From: Chloromonas sp. AAM2
Lineage: Eukaryota; Chlorophyta; Chlorophyceae; Chlamydomonadales; Chlamydomonadaceae
Direction: 5' to 3'
Length of the DNA stretch: 64,000 bases
Assembly: GCA_004335635.1 (NCBI GenBank)
Contig: QAXH01005654.1
Location: 1-64,000 of the forward strand
Position numbers and translations under genes: made by a program. The notes below the pieces were generated by a model that saw only the letters and a list, made by a program, of their open reading frames with translations, did no database searches and had not been told where the DNA came from. Of this stretch, positions 33,501-45,300 are shown piece after piece; within the stretch, counting starts at the first letter, position 1; each line of letters opens with the position of its first letter.

Positions 33501-33636
33501 GCTTATCTCATCTTTATTTTTGCTGATGAGTGACTGCTCTTCCCGCTGCCTGTGCCCGCAGGTGCCTGCCATGAACGTCGCTGCATACATACATCTGTGC
33601 GGGTTCTGGGGTGTGGGTAGGGACCTGTTCAAGTGA
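30555..33636 (+). CDS. Unrecognised multi-exon protein
   Basis: I do not recognise the family. Well-supported exons with GT-AG borders and phase 0 are 30555-30575 (MPVEVDY), 31182-31334 (VGKRRLVAHEPSSTKGGG...AEQLYFQASVE), 32302-32400 (EDFSPLPNNVRPRVQKVLRS, ending EQQARQAQ), 32817-32951 (EAEEWMRCQREGREPPS..., HPHFITGEMPIWL) and 33562-33636 (VPAMNVAAYIHLCGFWGVGR, stop). Between them, 31367-31498 (RARELDWPTEIYFDGSVIG), 31612-31735 (LKEFDEFRQPSFNVLYVQTP, WGRNALMEAFSNVVGE) and a piece near 32038-32106 (EEHLDETLNLMSIPGKGAA) look coding, but their junction phases do not all close, so the middle of the model is tentative. No transmembrane segment or signal peptide is evident; the 32.3-32.9 kb part is charged helix. 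Divergent from IF-2. Intron 1 contains a repeat shared with an NSRP1 intron. Confidence 0.6.
30747..30775 (+). repeat. MITE-family terminus (A-rich end plus GCCAGTTCTGGGACA core)
   Basis: Seven A followed by gtttgccagttctgggacaa. It lies in intron 1 of the unrecognised gene. No inverted partner is visible nearby. Confidence 0.6.
30823..31096 (+). repeat. ~275-bp repeat, copy 1 (partner 37070-37350)
   Basis: Near-identical to 37070-37350 in the same orientation, from gggcattcaggctgcagtg through ccagcgcagaccccgcagcc to cactcatccacgtcct. Differences are a few substitutions and small indels. This copy sits in intron 1 of the unrecognised gene, ending 85 bp before exon 2. Confidence 0.9.
33313..33334 (+). 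repeat. MITE-family terminus with a longer shared flank
   Basis: Reads gtttgccagttctgggacag. The following ~130 bp resemble 13782-13920 (shared pieces: accagtgtg(a/g)c(a/g)acagggaagcc and tagtca(c/g)ggag), so the two loci share one longer repeat. Confidence 0.55.
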
Positions 33637-33930
33637 CGAACCTGACATGAGGTATAGTCACCCAGAGTCGCCCACTTCATGTTCATATGCCATTGCCGCG
33701 CTTGGGCGCTTCGACTTGCGGTGCTAGCATCTCAGGCGTACCTTGGTGACTGACTGGATCGTCACGAGCCACAGCAAATCACACTCAGGCCCAGTCACGC
33801 CGGGCCAATGGCCTTGGAAGCCACTCAGACAAGTGCGGCCATGATCTGCTCTACATGCCCGCTGCACTGGGCAACTGCAGAGATACGCCAGGTATCAACG
33901 AATGAATCCCTGGAAAGACGCTGAACTTGT

Positions 33931-34153
33931 CATTCTGTATTCGGACGTTTTATGGGCAGCGTGGCCACACATTACCATTGGCTTGCCCTCACAAAACGGA
34001 CTTCCATAAGAGCTCTGTTGCAAAGCCATGCCTCTCTGGCTTGCATACTCTCTGGCGTTTCCTTGTTTTTGCCTCGTGTCACCTCTTTGACTGTTGCTTT
34101 GCTCTTGGTTTCGATATTATTACATCTCAGACCCTGTGGAATTTCTCATGCAG
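33931..34153 (+). repeat. Dispersed ~220-bp repeat, copy without the MITE (empty site)
   Basis: Matches 49542-49974 from cattctgtattcggacgttt to ggaatttctcatgcag with roughly 10% substitutions, except that the copy at 49.5 kb is interrupted by a 203-bp element. The uninterrupted junction here reads gcatactc/tctggcgt at 34050/34051. Confidence 0.9.
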
Positions 34154-35028
34154 GCATGTTGGAACTCATCAGCAGCCACCTTGTGTACATGGCGTGCGTT
34201 GCTTGCACGTCACTTCTTTGCCTTGCTGCCAGGAAGATGCTGTGTGGGCATGAGCTTGCCTGTGTCGTACTGAAGTGAGACTAAGGCTGTGATCTATGGC
34301 TCGTGATGTCATCAACGGTGATGTCATCATTATTACGATGAATGCTATATATTCGGCTCACGTCGTGCGTTCCTGGTCGTGTTCGATACCCGTGTGTCGC
34401 AATCCCCCTCACTAGTAGGTTGGACGGGTTGGAGTCCCTCCTCTCTTGTGATACGATCAGATCACACATCAGCTGGCCCACATGCTGCGGGCAGCCCATT
34501 GGCGCAGTATGCTTTCATATCCTGCATCATGCCATGAAGTTTGTTCACAGGGAGTGTACAGTGACAGTCCCTATTTCCGACCGCCCCAAGATCCGATCAG
34601 TGTTCAGGGTTGCGTTTGTAAGGGGACTCTCACCCCATGACGGCTCTCTTAACCGCCAGCATTGTCCTCTACTGCAGCGTCCATTGCCGCACAAGCTTAA
34701 AATGCTACATTTACCCCCCGGCCAAGAGAATATGCCGATGACCGCAAATGAGGGTGAATTCAAGGCAAACGCTACAGGCCATGCTGGTTGGTTTGCCCAG
34801 AACCAGTCTTATGAAAAAAGGACACTTTCTTGGCCATGGATCCAGGCTGTGTAGAGTCGTTTGGTTGCACTGAGCTGATTTTGCGTCAACAGGCTTTGAT
34901 CATCCTGTTGCAAGCAGTCTTCGGAATCTGATACGACCGCCTCGACCTGTCACTTATCACTTTGGTACATGATCAAAGTCAAACGAGTTCAGCGTCTGGT
35001 TCCACCACATTGTCTGCAAATCAAGGTA

Positions 35029-35103
35029 ATCAGCGACTTCAAGCAAAACGCCGTCTGCATGGGCAACAATTGCAAGAGCGTCCCTTGCTTCTTGGGTTGA
35101 AAC
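35029..35103 (+). pseudogene. 75-bp copy of the last coding exon of the ankyrin-RING gene
   Basis: Matches 46107-46181 with about four substitutions over 75 bp, covering the codons for ISDFKQNA(A/V)CMGNNCKS, the end of the protein, its stop codon and a few 3' UTR bases. The rest of the RING domain and the preceding exon are absent, so it cannot encode a ligase. A partial duplication, 11 kb upstream of the source and in the same orientation. Confidence 0.85.
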
Positions 35104-35942
35104 AGGTGTAATGCAGGGACCATACGTGTGGCGTCCCCGAGCAGGTATGCCGTAACGAAAAAGATAGCCGGGCCCGAGTCAGGTGGGCAGCAGTCCAACA
35201 ACTCCCAGCCTCCTGTAGACTGTACGGGGATTCAGCAAGGACAAATCGTGACTCTGCTCATTCGTTTGTAAACAGAAACTGGTTTGCCTGTGTTTTGTAG
35301 CTGCACTGGCAGATCCACCAGCTGTTTTGCGCCACATGACCCGTGCAACGGCCTACCTGCCCTGACATCACGACGCTGTAACGTCCCTCCTTTTAATACA
35401 GAATCTTTCCTTTTTTTGGGTTGGACGTGCTTCATGGTGTGCACTCCCTCCTCGTAAAATCAGAGATATCAGGCCTTGCCTGCAGCGTCATTGCCCTGAC
35501 TATACGGACACAACTTGCAATTGCATTGAATCAGGCGTTGACTGAGGCTGAAGCCTGCGATTGACCTGTTGAGTACCCACCTGTGTGACCTGAAAGATGT
35601 TCACGCATGGGCATGCGGTGTATGAAGTCTTACAAAGCCGCACCTCTCAGGGAGGGTAGAAATCCTATTTCAGCGCTGTTTCAGCAGGTTCATCAGCACT
35701 CGCAGAGCTGCTTCACTGCTACACTATTGTTGCTTGAGAACGCAGACTGCTGTCGGGTACTAGTTCAGGCCGATCGTGAGCGTCAACAAGTCCGAAACGG
35801 CCAACCAACGTCACCGTTGACCTGCCGCTTCTCTTCTCCTCCATGGTCCTCTAGGTGGTTAACTGGAAAGGGGCTAGCTGGAACAGGTCGGTTCGTTGCT
35901 GGCCTTGTAATTTGGTCCACACCCGTACACGAAACAACGGCC

Positions 35943-38365
35943 ATGCAGAGCAGCAGTGATGGGGCAATCATTGGGCAGCAGGGCGTCAAGTATGGCCTAC
36001 AGAAGCCTGCTGCCCTGAGCAAAAAGCCAGCAGCAGCTGCTGCACCCAAGCCACGCCCAAACGTGTTTGGAGACGATGAAAGCGATGATGATGTGGAAGC
36101 CCAGGTGGCAAGGCAAGCTGAGAAGAAACGCTCAGCCAAAAAGGTAGCAAGGCTGAACCAAGAGACAGGCATCTGGAGCTCTGAAACTGATGTGTTGTGA
36201 AGCGCAGGAAAGCTTGTGAGCCGATCATGTAGCTGTGAAGCATCTGCAGCTGAAAGAAAGCCTGTCAGGAGCAACTGCAGCTGGTCATGCTCGTAGTAGT
36301 AGTAGTTGTTGCAGCCTCACTTGGAGCTATGTCAGCGTTGCCCAATGCTTGCTCACAGGTGCAGCAGGTGTATGAGCAAGCGCTGGCAGAAGATCCCACC
36401 GCATTTGACTACGACGGAGTGTGAGTTCTAGCACTAAGCAGAGTGACAGGCTGCTTCAGCGGAGGCACGGTTCAGGCCCCATGGAACAAGCTTTGAAGCA
36501 GTGGGCTCGCTTGCTGGCAAGCAACATGTGGCGCACCTCCAGGGACGCAGACGATAGCAAGTGTAAATGCACAGCAGCACTGTCAAGGGGAGCGAACACA
36601 TCACACTGGCATGGTGTACAGGCACAGGCACGCTGACACGCATGCATGGTACAACCCGCTGGCAAGGCCTGACAGGTGAGATCACGTTTTGTTTCCCTTG
36701 CGCCTCTTCAGGTACGATTCCATGCAGGCAGCTCGCGTTCAGCCAAGGCAACAGGAGAAAATCGCACGACAGAGCAAGTACATCGCTCAACTGAAGGACC
36801 AGGCCAATGACCGAAAACGAGAAGAGGTAACAACAGGAAGATCATGCAAGCATACCTCGTCTCTTTCTCCAATTGCATGCTGACTTGTGCTGACCTAACC
36901 GAAGCAGGGAGTGTGCGCTTGGCAAGGCTCAGCACCAGCACACCTGTGCATGCCAGGTATGCAAGCCACTTGCCAACATGTCCTTTTTGCTTATTGTTGC
37001 CCATTCCTATAGTCATTACTGACGACAGCCGTGTTCTGAAGCACGCAGCTGGTCCTATGTCGTTATCCTATGGCAATGGGCATTCAGGCTGCAGTGGTTT
37101 TCTATCTCACTAAGGCTGGTACGGTGTACCTCTGTCCATTGAATTCAGCGCAGACCCCGCAGCCGTCCCTGATCATCCCGTGCCCTTGCCCCCGCCTCTT
37201 GCTTGACACTCCAAGCCAATGATCTCAATGATAGCCAATGATCTCTGTCTACCTAGTATGATGACGTTGTATACGGATGCTTGACTTTGACTTGTCAGAC
37301 AACACAGATGTAAAAAGACACTCACTCACTCAGTCACTCATCCACGTCCTCCTCAGGAGATTCGATTTGAGCGTCGTTTGCTCAAGGAGCGAGTTGAGGA
37401 GGACCACCAGTTCGAGGGCAAGGAGAAGTTTGTGACCGGCGCCTACAGGAGGAAACTCGAGGAGGACAGAAAATGGGTGGAGCAGCAGAAACTCAAGTGG
37501 GTGTGCGGACTGTGCTGCGTGTGTTCCGCAGCTATCACGTGTACGGTCAAGTCGAGAACAATCCGGTGGCAGGCCGCGGGCGGAGCCACCTTTTCATGCC
37601 ACCATTGCCTACACCAGCCGATTCCAACCACCCGAGCTGGCCCCGAGCCCAGCCTCAGCACCAATACGTGCTGTCATTCAGACCCGCCAACGCACTGTAC
37701 ACGGTCTTGTACATGGTTTACACCTTTGCATACATACCTAAAGTGGAGGGTTCTGATGGACAAAGTATAGTCAAGCTGAAGACTCAAGACTGGTAACACT
37801 TTGGAATGGAAATCATTGCGAACGTCAGTCAACCCTTGTTCATCCCTGAGTGCTCTCTCTTGCCTCTGCCCTCCTTCCCCGCAGGGATCTGGAGGACGAG
37901 CGGCAGGACGCGCGCAAGGTGGGGCACATGGGCGACTTCTACAGCAACCTGCTCACAAAGAACGTCGCCATGGGCACTGCACCCAAGAAGGAAGCCACTG
38001 GCCCAGCAGATGCGGCAGCACCTGCGGAGGGTGAACCCGTCCAGCAGCAGCCGGCGGCAGTTTCCAGCGCTGCTGCACAGGCCAAGGGGCCTGTGCTGGA
38101 CAAATATGAGTTACTGAGGTTGGAGGCAGAAAAGGCACGCAAGAGAGAAGCGTCTGCTGAGGGTGTGCCGCCTGTTGAGGGTGGCAGCCAAGAACAAGGG
38201 CTGCCTAGCGTTGCAGCTAGCCAACCACCAGAGGCTGCGTCAAGCGCGGATGAAGCCGGTGCAAAGCAGCCGGCTGCTCAACCGGTGGCTGGGAAACGGC
38301 GTAATGATGACGAGTCTGTGATGTCGGCCAGGGAACGCTACTTGGCTCGTAAGAAGCAGGCGTAA
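35943..38365 (+). CDS. NSRP1: Nuclear speckle splicing regulatory protein 1 (NSRP1/CCDC55)
   Basis: A nuclear-speckle coiled-coil protein that modulates alternative splicing. Exons: 35943-36143, 36359-36420, 36712-36826, 37357-37496, 37885-38365; 332 aa, phases consistent. Family landmarks in order: VKYGLQKP and the acidic PNVFGDDESDDDVEAQ (residues ~17-50), YEQALAEDPTAFDYDGVYDSM, SKYIAQLKDQANDRKREEEI, then FEGKEKFVTGAYRRKLEEDR and KVGHMGDFYSNLLTKNVAMG. The tail is Ala/Glu-rich and ends MSARERYLARKKQA. The start was placed at the ATG at 35943, where similarity begins; an in-frame extension upstream to ~35607 is open but does not look like the family. Intron 3 contains the 275-bp repeat whose end lies just before the exon 4 acceptor. 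Confidence 0.93.
37070..37350 (+). repeat. ~275-bp repeat, copy 2 (partner 30823-31096)
   Basis: Same repeat as 30823-31096. Its last bases run directly into the polypyrimidine/CAG acceptor of NSRP1 exon 4 at 37356/37357, so the repeat supplies most of the 3' part of that intron. Confidence 0.9.
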
Positions 38366-39394
38366 CTTCATTTGCGGTGCTGCACTAATTCTTACAGCAA
38401 GCAATTTCAACTCAACCATTTTACATCAGGCACATTTCACAACAGTGGCAGCTCGAGCTGGATGACCATGTCGAGATTGTTGGCAGCAGACATCGCAAGG
38501 GTAGTCTCACGGGGTCAGGAGCCAATGGCAGTTGGTGTGGGCATTTGTGTCAACTTGTCCACACTATTGCATGTATAGACCCACGCCTCCAATGCATCCA
38601 CGTTTTGAGAGGATACTACTACTACTGCCAGCCTAGCAGCTGATAAGCCTGTCATCCAGTGCATGCATACTGATCCCCATTGTGCATGCATACTAATGCC
38701 CACTGTTTGAGTTGGATGATGTGGCTCCAATGCGCCTCCATCAGGGAAGTTGGAATTCTTCTCAATTTTTGTAAAAACTTCTCCGTCTCAGGTTCATCAA
38801 TGCACATGCAAACCTGGCACATGTGTGGCATGGACGGCCAGCAATGATGCTGGCTCTGGTCTGCTGGTTGGCCGCCATGCCCGAATTCACGATGAAGGAC
38901 GGCACCATGAACGCTGAACGCATGAACAGCTGCACCACACCAGCCATTCGCGCTTCAATGCAATGTTTAAAAGAGATTACCAATGTTCAGATTGCCCTAA
39001 AAGAATTTTAAGGACGACGCAGGCAACAGAAAGCGCGAAGCAGCCACATCAATTGACCACCACCTCATCAGTTCGTACATGAAAGCTGGCACTTTCGCTG
39101 TCTGTGATTCTCAGTTGCGCTTGCATACATCGCTTGGATTCCAACGCTCTATCGTTCACCTGCACCGTGCATGAAGGCGGAAGAAAACCCGTTCAGTCGG
39201 TTGACCCCCGTTGACTGGCTTGCACCCAGATTGCGAAATTATAACCAGGAGCTTTTTGTCGGTCTGGCGTCGATGCTGAAGTCGGTGCACATGCATATAC
39301 ATCACTGCTGAACAAGTCTTCCAGCAAGTCAGCACTAGGGTGCAGTCATCGCCAAAGGAAGCAATCAAGCGTGCCAGCACGCTCAACCACTGCC
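38366..39394. other. Intergenic region between NSRP1 and the ankyrin-RING gene
   Basis: About 1 kb, expected to hold the NSRP1 3' UTR and the promoter of the ankyrin-RING gene. I see no gene or clear repeat. Confidence 0.5.
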
Positions 39395-42300
39395 ATGGCG
39401 GTGCGTGCTGTTCATAATGCGAGGGAGGACGATTTTTCGCCATTTCAGACTCAGAATTTAGAACAGACCCAGTATATCTGGCGCCATCACTTGCAGGCTT
39501 GCTTTAGCTGCTTTGGCCAGCTTGGCAGCGGCTCTGAACGTCACAGGTGGGTTTAGTCATATGCAAACGTGGCGCCGGACGAATGGGGTTCGCCCGTCTT
39601 CACCGCCATCAGAAGCAGGAGTTGTCATCCAGCGTTCATTCAGCTTTCATTCAACTTCCTGCTGGTTTCAGATAGCATGTACACAGTAGTATGGGGTAGG
39701 GGCAGGCTGAAGCAGGAAGGGACAGGGCAACGTGGGCAAGGAGAGGCAGTTCAGAATCAATGCAGATGCGCATGTTGACGCTGATGGTGAACTGCATGTG
39801 GTTCACGAATGCAAATCTTCCCAATGACCTGACGGCAACACATATGCAAGCAATCGTACGAGCAACAGAGCACAATTGCATGTAAACCCTGCTCCTCTAT
39901 GCAGGTTCCTAACCGCAGCCAAGAATGGCAATGATCATGTGGCAGCTGCCAGTCTTGCCAACAACCCCGACCTGGTCATGTCAACCACCCTCCTACAGCG
40001 CAAGACAGCCCTTCACTTAGCAGCAGAGGCAGGGCATGTGACTGTCATGGCATCTGTTTTGGAGATGCTGCTTGTCAGCGCATCAGGTGGGCATTGTGTC
40101 GCGTTTGCCCATGCATTGATAAGAGTCATGCTGAAGTCACGGGCATGTCACAGAGTTTATGCAACCCGACCAACAAGTGGCTGCAATCACACGAAGGACA
40201 TCACGACCCAGGGAAAGAGAACCTGTGGCTGCAATCACACTTCTCCGCAAGGCCTGAAGACAGACCTGTAGTGTTATCATGATGTTCTGACCGTTCTTAA
40301 GCACAGCAGGTTGCGAATGCCTGGCCTCAGTGTCATGCTGCCTAGCCTCAACACCAGCGCTGCCAACTTCCACTTCTACAACTGTTCAGTGCTTCAGGAG
40401 CCCTAGTTGCACTGGTTTTGATCAAACCCAGCTGTATATCCACATTCAGAAATGATGTTCAGTCCCTTCCAGCCGATCAAAGCCTACAGGGAATGCCACA
40501 GTGCTGCGGGGAATGTGCACCACACGGTTGGGCCAAGCTATCGCAATAAAAGCATGGGCCTTTGGGCGTTTTGACCTGGAATGGCTCACCAGCCTAGGCC
40601 GAATGGCCACCGGTGATGTGCCAAAATTCCTGCGCATCCCCACTCACATCATGCGCAGGCTGTGTGGATGAAGGTGGTTTCAAGGCAAGCGGTACAAGCT
40701 CTGGATCGGATGCCGAGCTCCAAGTGTCTGCAATCATCAACTCACGGGATGCTGAGGGACGCACACCGCTCATAGTAGCCTGTGCTCATGGGCATAGCGA
40801 CTGCGTACGGTAAGTTGAATACACTGGCTTGGTTTTATTTGCATGGCTGCCATGCCACGACCTTAATAATGAGTTATTGGTGCTTACTTCAGTTTGCAAG
40901 AGCAGTGGAAGGCAGCTGTAGCGCATGAGCACATTAGTGCTTACCAACAACTACCACACCATGCCACATCATGCCACACATCATGCCACACCAAGCAACA
41001 AGCAGCAGGATGCAGAAAATGGTGACAAGCTCTTCTTCACAAATGGGATCTTTGAGCGCGCTGGTCACACCACACACACCGGCAGTGCGATACAGTGAAT
41101 TCCACCCAGCGTTCCTGCCGCCATCTGCGTGTTCACATCCACATGTGCATGTGCAAACGTACACACATGACAGGCGACCAGTGTTGAGTTGGTGATGGTG
41201 ATGGTTAGGTCATGATCCGGAAAACTGTTCAAAGCATGTGCTCTGCAGCCCAAGAGGTTGCACATGTGCCATCGCTTATGAATACAACATCATGGAATCT
41301 GTCATGACCTATGCCATGCAGGTTGCTCATGAGCAATGGCGCATGGCGTGAGCCCGTGGACAGCCGGGGCAACTCAGCGCTGCACTACGCAGCAGCCAGG
41401 GGACACCTGGGTGAGCATCGAGTGGACCAACACCGTATGTAGTGCTCAGTCTCTGGCTCAGTGGGATATGTAGCGCTAGCACGGTGTTTGCAACTCTTGG
41501 GAGAGCACCTGCGTGTGCCTTGGCAGTCTCAATGGCTGAGACCTCAAGGCTAAGAGGCAGGCGTGAGCATGCTGTATAGCCAGCTAAGGGCAGTTAGTAC
41601 CTGGGCAGAGATATGATATGGTATTGTTTGGATCCACCGCGCATAATCGCATAGTAGATCTGGACCTGCGTAGTGACGAGGGGTTGTTTAACATGTTGTG
41701 TCCCAGTGCGCGGGAGGTGCTTGTGAGAGCGCCCCTCGGATTGCTTCCCAGTAGGTGCAGTGTTGCATGCATCTGAGTGGCTGTGCGTGCTCGGTGTGTT
41801 CTCAGGCATCCTGCTCTCGCTGCTGACGGACTTCCAGGACGAACTCAGGGCCGAGCAGCAGGAGCTGCGTGTGCCGGGGCCGTTGCCCTGTTTAACAAGG
41901 TGCAGGGCAGTCAGCAGGAAGCTCCTGCAACCCAGTCGGCTTCTCAGGGTGCAGGAAGCGTGCTCGGCGTCTTTTGTTCACAACATGTCACTTCTATGAA
42001 ATTCGTGTCTGAAGGGTCAGTTGACGTTGCATAATGGAATCGTTCGGTTGTGTGGCACAGTTCCTGGGGATTTCTCAACAGGACGAACCCCTTTGAGGGA
42101 ACTCGCAGGCTTGTCATCGCAACCCATTTAATATGCGTGGCATGCCTCCTGTGTCTTGTGTACGCTCGCCTAACGGGGTCTGTTTGTTCTGCTGCTCTGC
42201 AGATTGGTAGACCAGCACAACATGGCCGGCTTCGTTCCGCTCGCTTATGCTGTCTGGTATGTGAAGCATCCAACTGAAAACAGCATGCAAATCACCGTTC

Positions 42301-45300
42301 ACAGATACACGGGCAGGCTTCAGCACGCATGTTGTTCTTGACCAGCCGGCTGCGGCTTGTGATCACTTGCGTGCCCCTTCAGGAGCAAGGTCAGTCCAGT
42401 GGTGAGCCTTGGTACTGAGTTTTAGTAGCAAGTTTCATCATATTATTTGTCCTTCTGCACTCGCAGGTCGAAGCAGTCAGGCGCAGTCCAGGTGCTGCTT
42501 CAGCATGGATCGGATTTGATTGCCCGCAACACGCATGCGGGCGTAGAGCAGACCATCCCCTGTCCTGGAGGCAGCACGCCTCTGCACCTGGCAGCGATGA
42601 AGGGCCACATTGAAATATCAAGGTACGCCAGGGCAGCGTAGACTCTATCATAGCATAAGGCTGAGTTGGAATGGGCTCTGCACACACCACAGCAAAGGCA
42701 CTCTAGGTGATCAGAGTATGAGGCCACGTTGCAACGGCTGTGGACGTGTGGCCCATTAGCTTTGCAGCAGTTCATGGGGACCACAGCATGTGTTCTCTGC
42801 ACCGGCCTTCTACATCGTGTTGCAGCGTTGTAAGGCCCTCCTCCTGCTGTTATGTGACAGTGTGCATTGTTATCGGTAGCACCATGCTGCATCATTGCTT
42901 CGGCGTCCAATTGTCCAAGGGTGCTTTATACCACAAATCCTGGGCCTTACTTTGGCCTCGACCCCTGCCATGCAGGCTGCTGTTGAAGACGCACTATGAA
43001 CGTGTTATGGAGCCCATGCTGCTGGCCTTAGCAGCAGGTACGAACACACTACGTGGGCTGGGCAAGCTCATGCAGTGTCAGCTACAGGACAGTACACCTG
43101 CAAACACCCACATTGAATGCCTCTCTGTCCAAACCTGTGAGCCGAGCCTTCCAATTTACTTCCATATCAAAACTTGAAGAGTAGAATGCCGTCAACACCA
43201 AACATGCCACGCACGTAGTAGCCCGTTATACAAATGGGAGAGCACAAGATCTTGGCCAGCAAGTGCTCTTTGTTCGCCAAAATGTTGTATGCCTGTCCAT
43301 TCACATTGCATCGGCTCATTGCATCGGCAAGAGTTTGTGTGCCTCGTGAGTTCCTTACCACCTGACTTGTGCCCTCACCATGTCTCTCAGGTGGCGGTGG
43401 TCGGGACTCCACGGAGGCCGTGACCCGCCGCATGCTGGAGGTGGACCCGCGCACCCAGGTCAACTCCATGGGACTGGTGCCGTACAAGGTCGCACAGAGG
43501 GCAGGATACCTGTCACTCGCTTCACTGCTCAAGTGAGGGACTGCAAAGCAACTGACACAGGAATCACTCCTGGCCAGTGCTGCACGTGCTGTTGGTGTTG
43601 TATGCTCAAGGGACTTGACAGGCTGTCGGTACATTCAGCATGTGCGTCGGCGGCACTGCGTCCAGTAGGAAAGATGTGCCGGCAGTCTTCCTGTTTCATA
43701 ATCAGTGCCGAATGGCGATGACGCTGCAGCTGGTCCATGCATTGTCCACTTGCTTTCAGGCCTCACATTCCTCTTGCCCGTTTGTTCAATGAAGAGGAGC
43801 ACAGACAGCGCTTCTACGGCCCCCCTGCGCTCAAGCTCCTCGCCGCAGAGGCACTCAACCGCAAACTGTTGGCCTCCTTGGAGCGTGTCATGGCACCTGA
43901 GATGGCTGTGTCTCCAGACAAGACAACACCACTGGTGCCAGCAACCGCAGTCGCACCCTTCGTTTTGCATGCTGTCGACGGCTCGGCGGGCGGCTCGGCG
44001 GGTACCACTGCTGTGCAGCCTGCAATTCAGCCGAGTGCAGATGCGGTTGCAACTCAGCCGGCCACACCGCCTGCTGCTGCAACTCCGAACGGCTGGGCAC
44101 CAGCCGGGCAGCACCGACCCGGTGAGCAGAAATCAGGGGAGAACAGAAACGGATCAGCAATGGTTCGATCGCAATCCACAGCTGGCGCACTGCTGGCACC
44201 CGTCAGAGAGGACGAGGAGAATTCCAACGGATTGACCTCCCCCACGCAAGATTCAAACGCCAGCCTCTCGGTGTCGCCCCGTTCGCGCGGCAACCCAGGC
44301 CCTGTCAACAGCCTACCGGTCAGCCCCTTCGCTAGCATCAGTCTGGATGCAAATGAAGGCATTGCCGAAGTGCACCGTGAGGTACACCATGGAGTCAGGC
44401 CCGTGTCGGTTTCTGCTCTGCCAACAGCTGAACTACCAGACGGGCCCCAGTCGACTGGTGAGATAAATCTCAATCAGCCTCTCAGCAGCGCCCAGGCGAG
44501 CACACGAAGCATTGATGGATCGGGCATGCCGGCATCGACCAGCCAGAGCCCTGGAGTGCTTCTCTCGCCAGCGGTGTTGGCGCAGCGCACCTCCGCCAGC
44601 AGCTCAGGTGCTGCTCCCTCCACCCGTCAGCACGCTACCCATCAGCTCAGCCCGGCCAGAAGCGCATCTTCCTCTGTGCTGGTTGATGGTCAACTGTCAG
44701 CGGCCACCCCAGGTGCGCATCGGTTTCCTTGTCGGTGTTTGGGCAGTGCAGCTTTCACTTTGCACCAGGCGCTTGTGTTTGCAACATGGATGGATGCGTA
44801 GTTGGGCTGTCTTGGACTGGTTGATTTGCAGAGTCGCATTGTCACTGTCGTCACTGATGTCAAGATATGCCAGCATGTCATCCAGTAATGCCATTTGCTG
44901 ACGTCAGACAAGATGCCAGTTTCTGTGCCGCATTAAAGTCTTAGCCTGTGATTCCCGTGCGCTGCGCAGGCACTACAGCCCTCCATCGCGGTCGCAGCAT
45001 CACGCTCACGGGCGCGGGCGGCCGGGCCTTGGGCAGCACAAGCAACATGGCACAGGTCATGGGCTTAGAAGAGCTAAGCTCAGTGATCGAGGACAAGCCC
45101 ACCAACCTGCGCATGCGAGGCGCCAGCTGCATGCCACGTCTGGGCAGCATTCAGCACCTGCACCTCGAGGAGGATGAAGACGACATCAATGCGCCGCCAA
45201 TGTTCCCAAACTCACCATCCATTATTCGTGAGTTGCAAGACTGCAAATGTGACCAGAATGAGGCTGAAGTATTGCTGGACGCGTTGGCGCTCGGTTGTTA

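Larger units (their letters stand above)
33637..35942. other. 2.3-kb repeat-rich intergenic region upstream of NSRP1
   Basis: No gene is supported. It holds the empty-site copy of a ~220-bp repeat (33931-34153), a ~50-bp duplication (33456-33505 against 34238-34287, sharing catgagcttgcctgtgtcgt), a GGTTGGACGGG repeat at ~34413-34450, and the 75-bp copy of the RING gene's last exon at 35029-35103. Confidence 0.55.

Noticed and set aside
34355..34395. Possible polymerase III B box (gttcgatacc) suggesting a tRNA-derived SINE
   Set aside because: The box is imperfect and the only A-box-like piece is about 25 bp away, too close; no cloverleaf can be drawn.
35607..35942. N-terminal extension of NSRP1 from an upstream in-frame ATG
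   Set aside because: The added ~110 residues do not look like the family, whose similarity begins right after the ATG at 35943.
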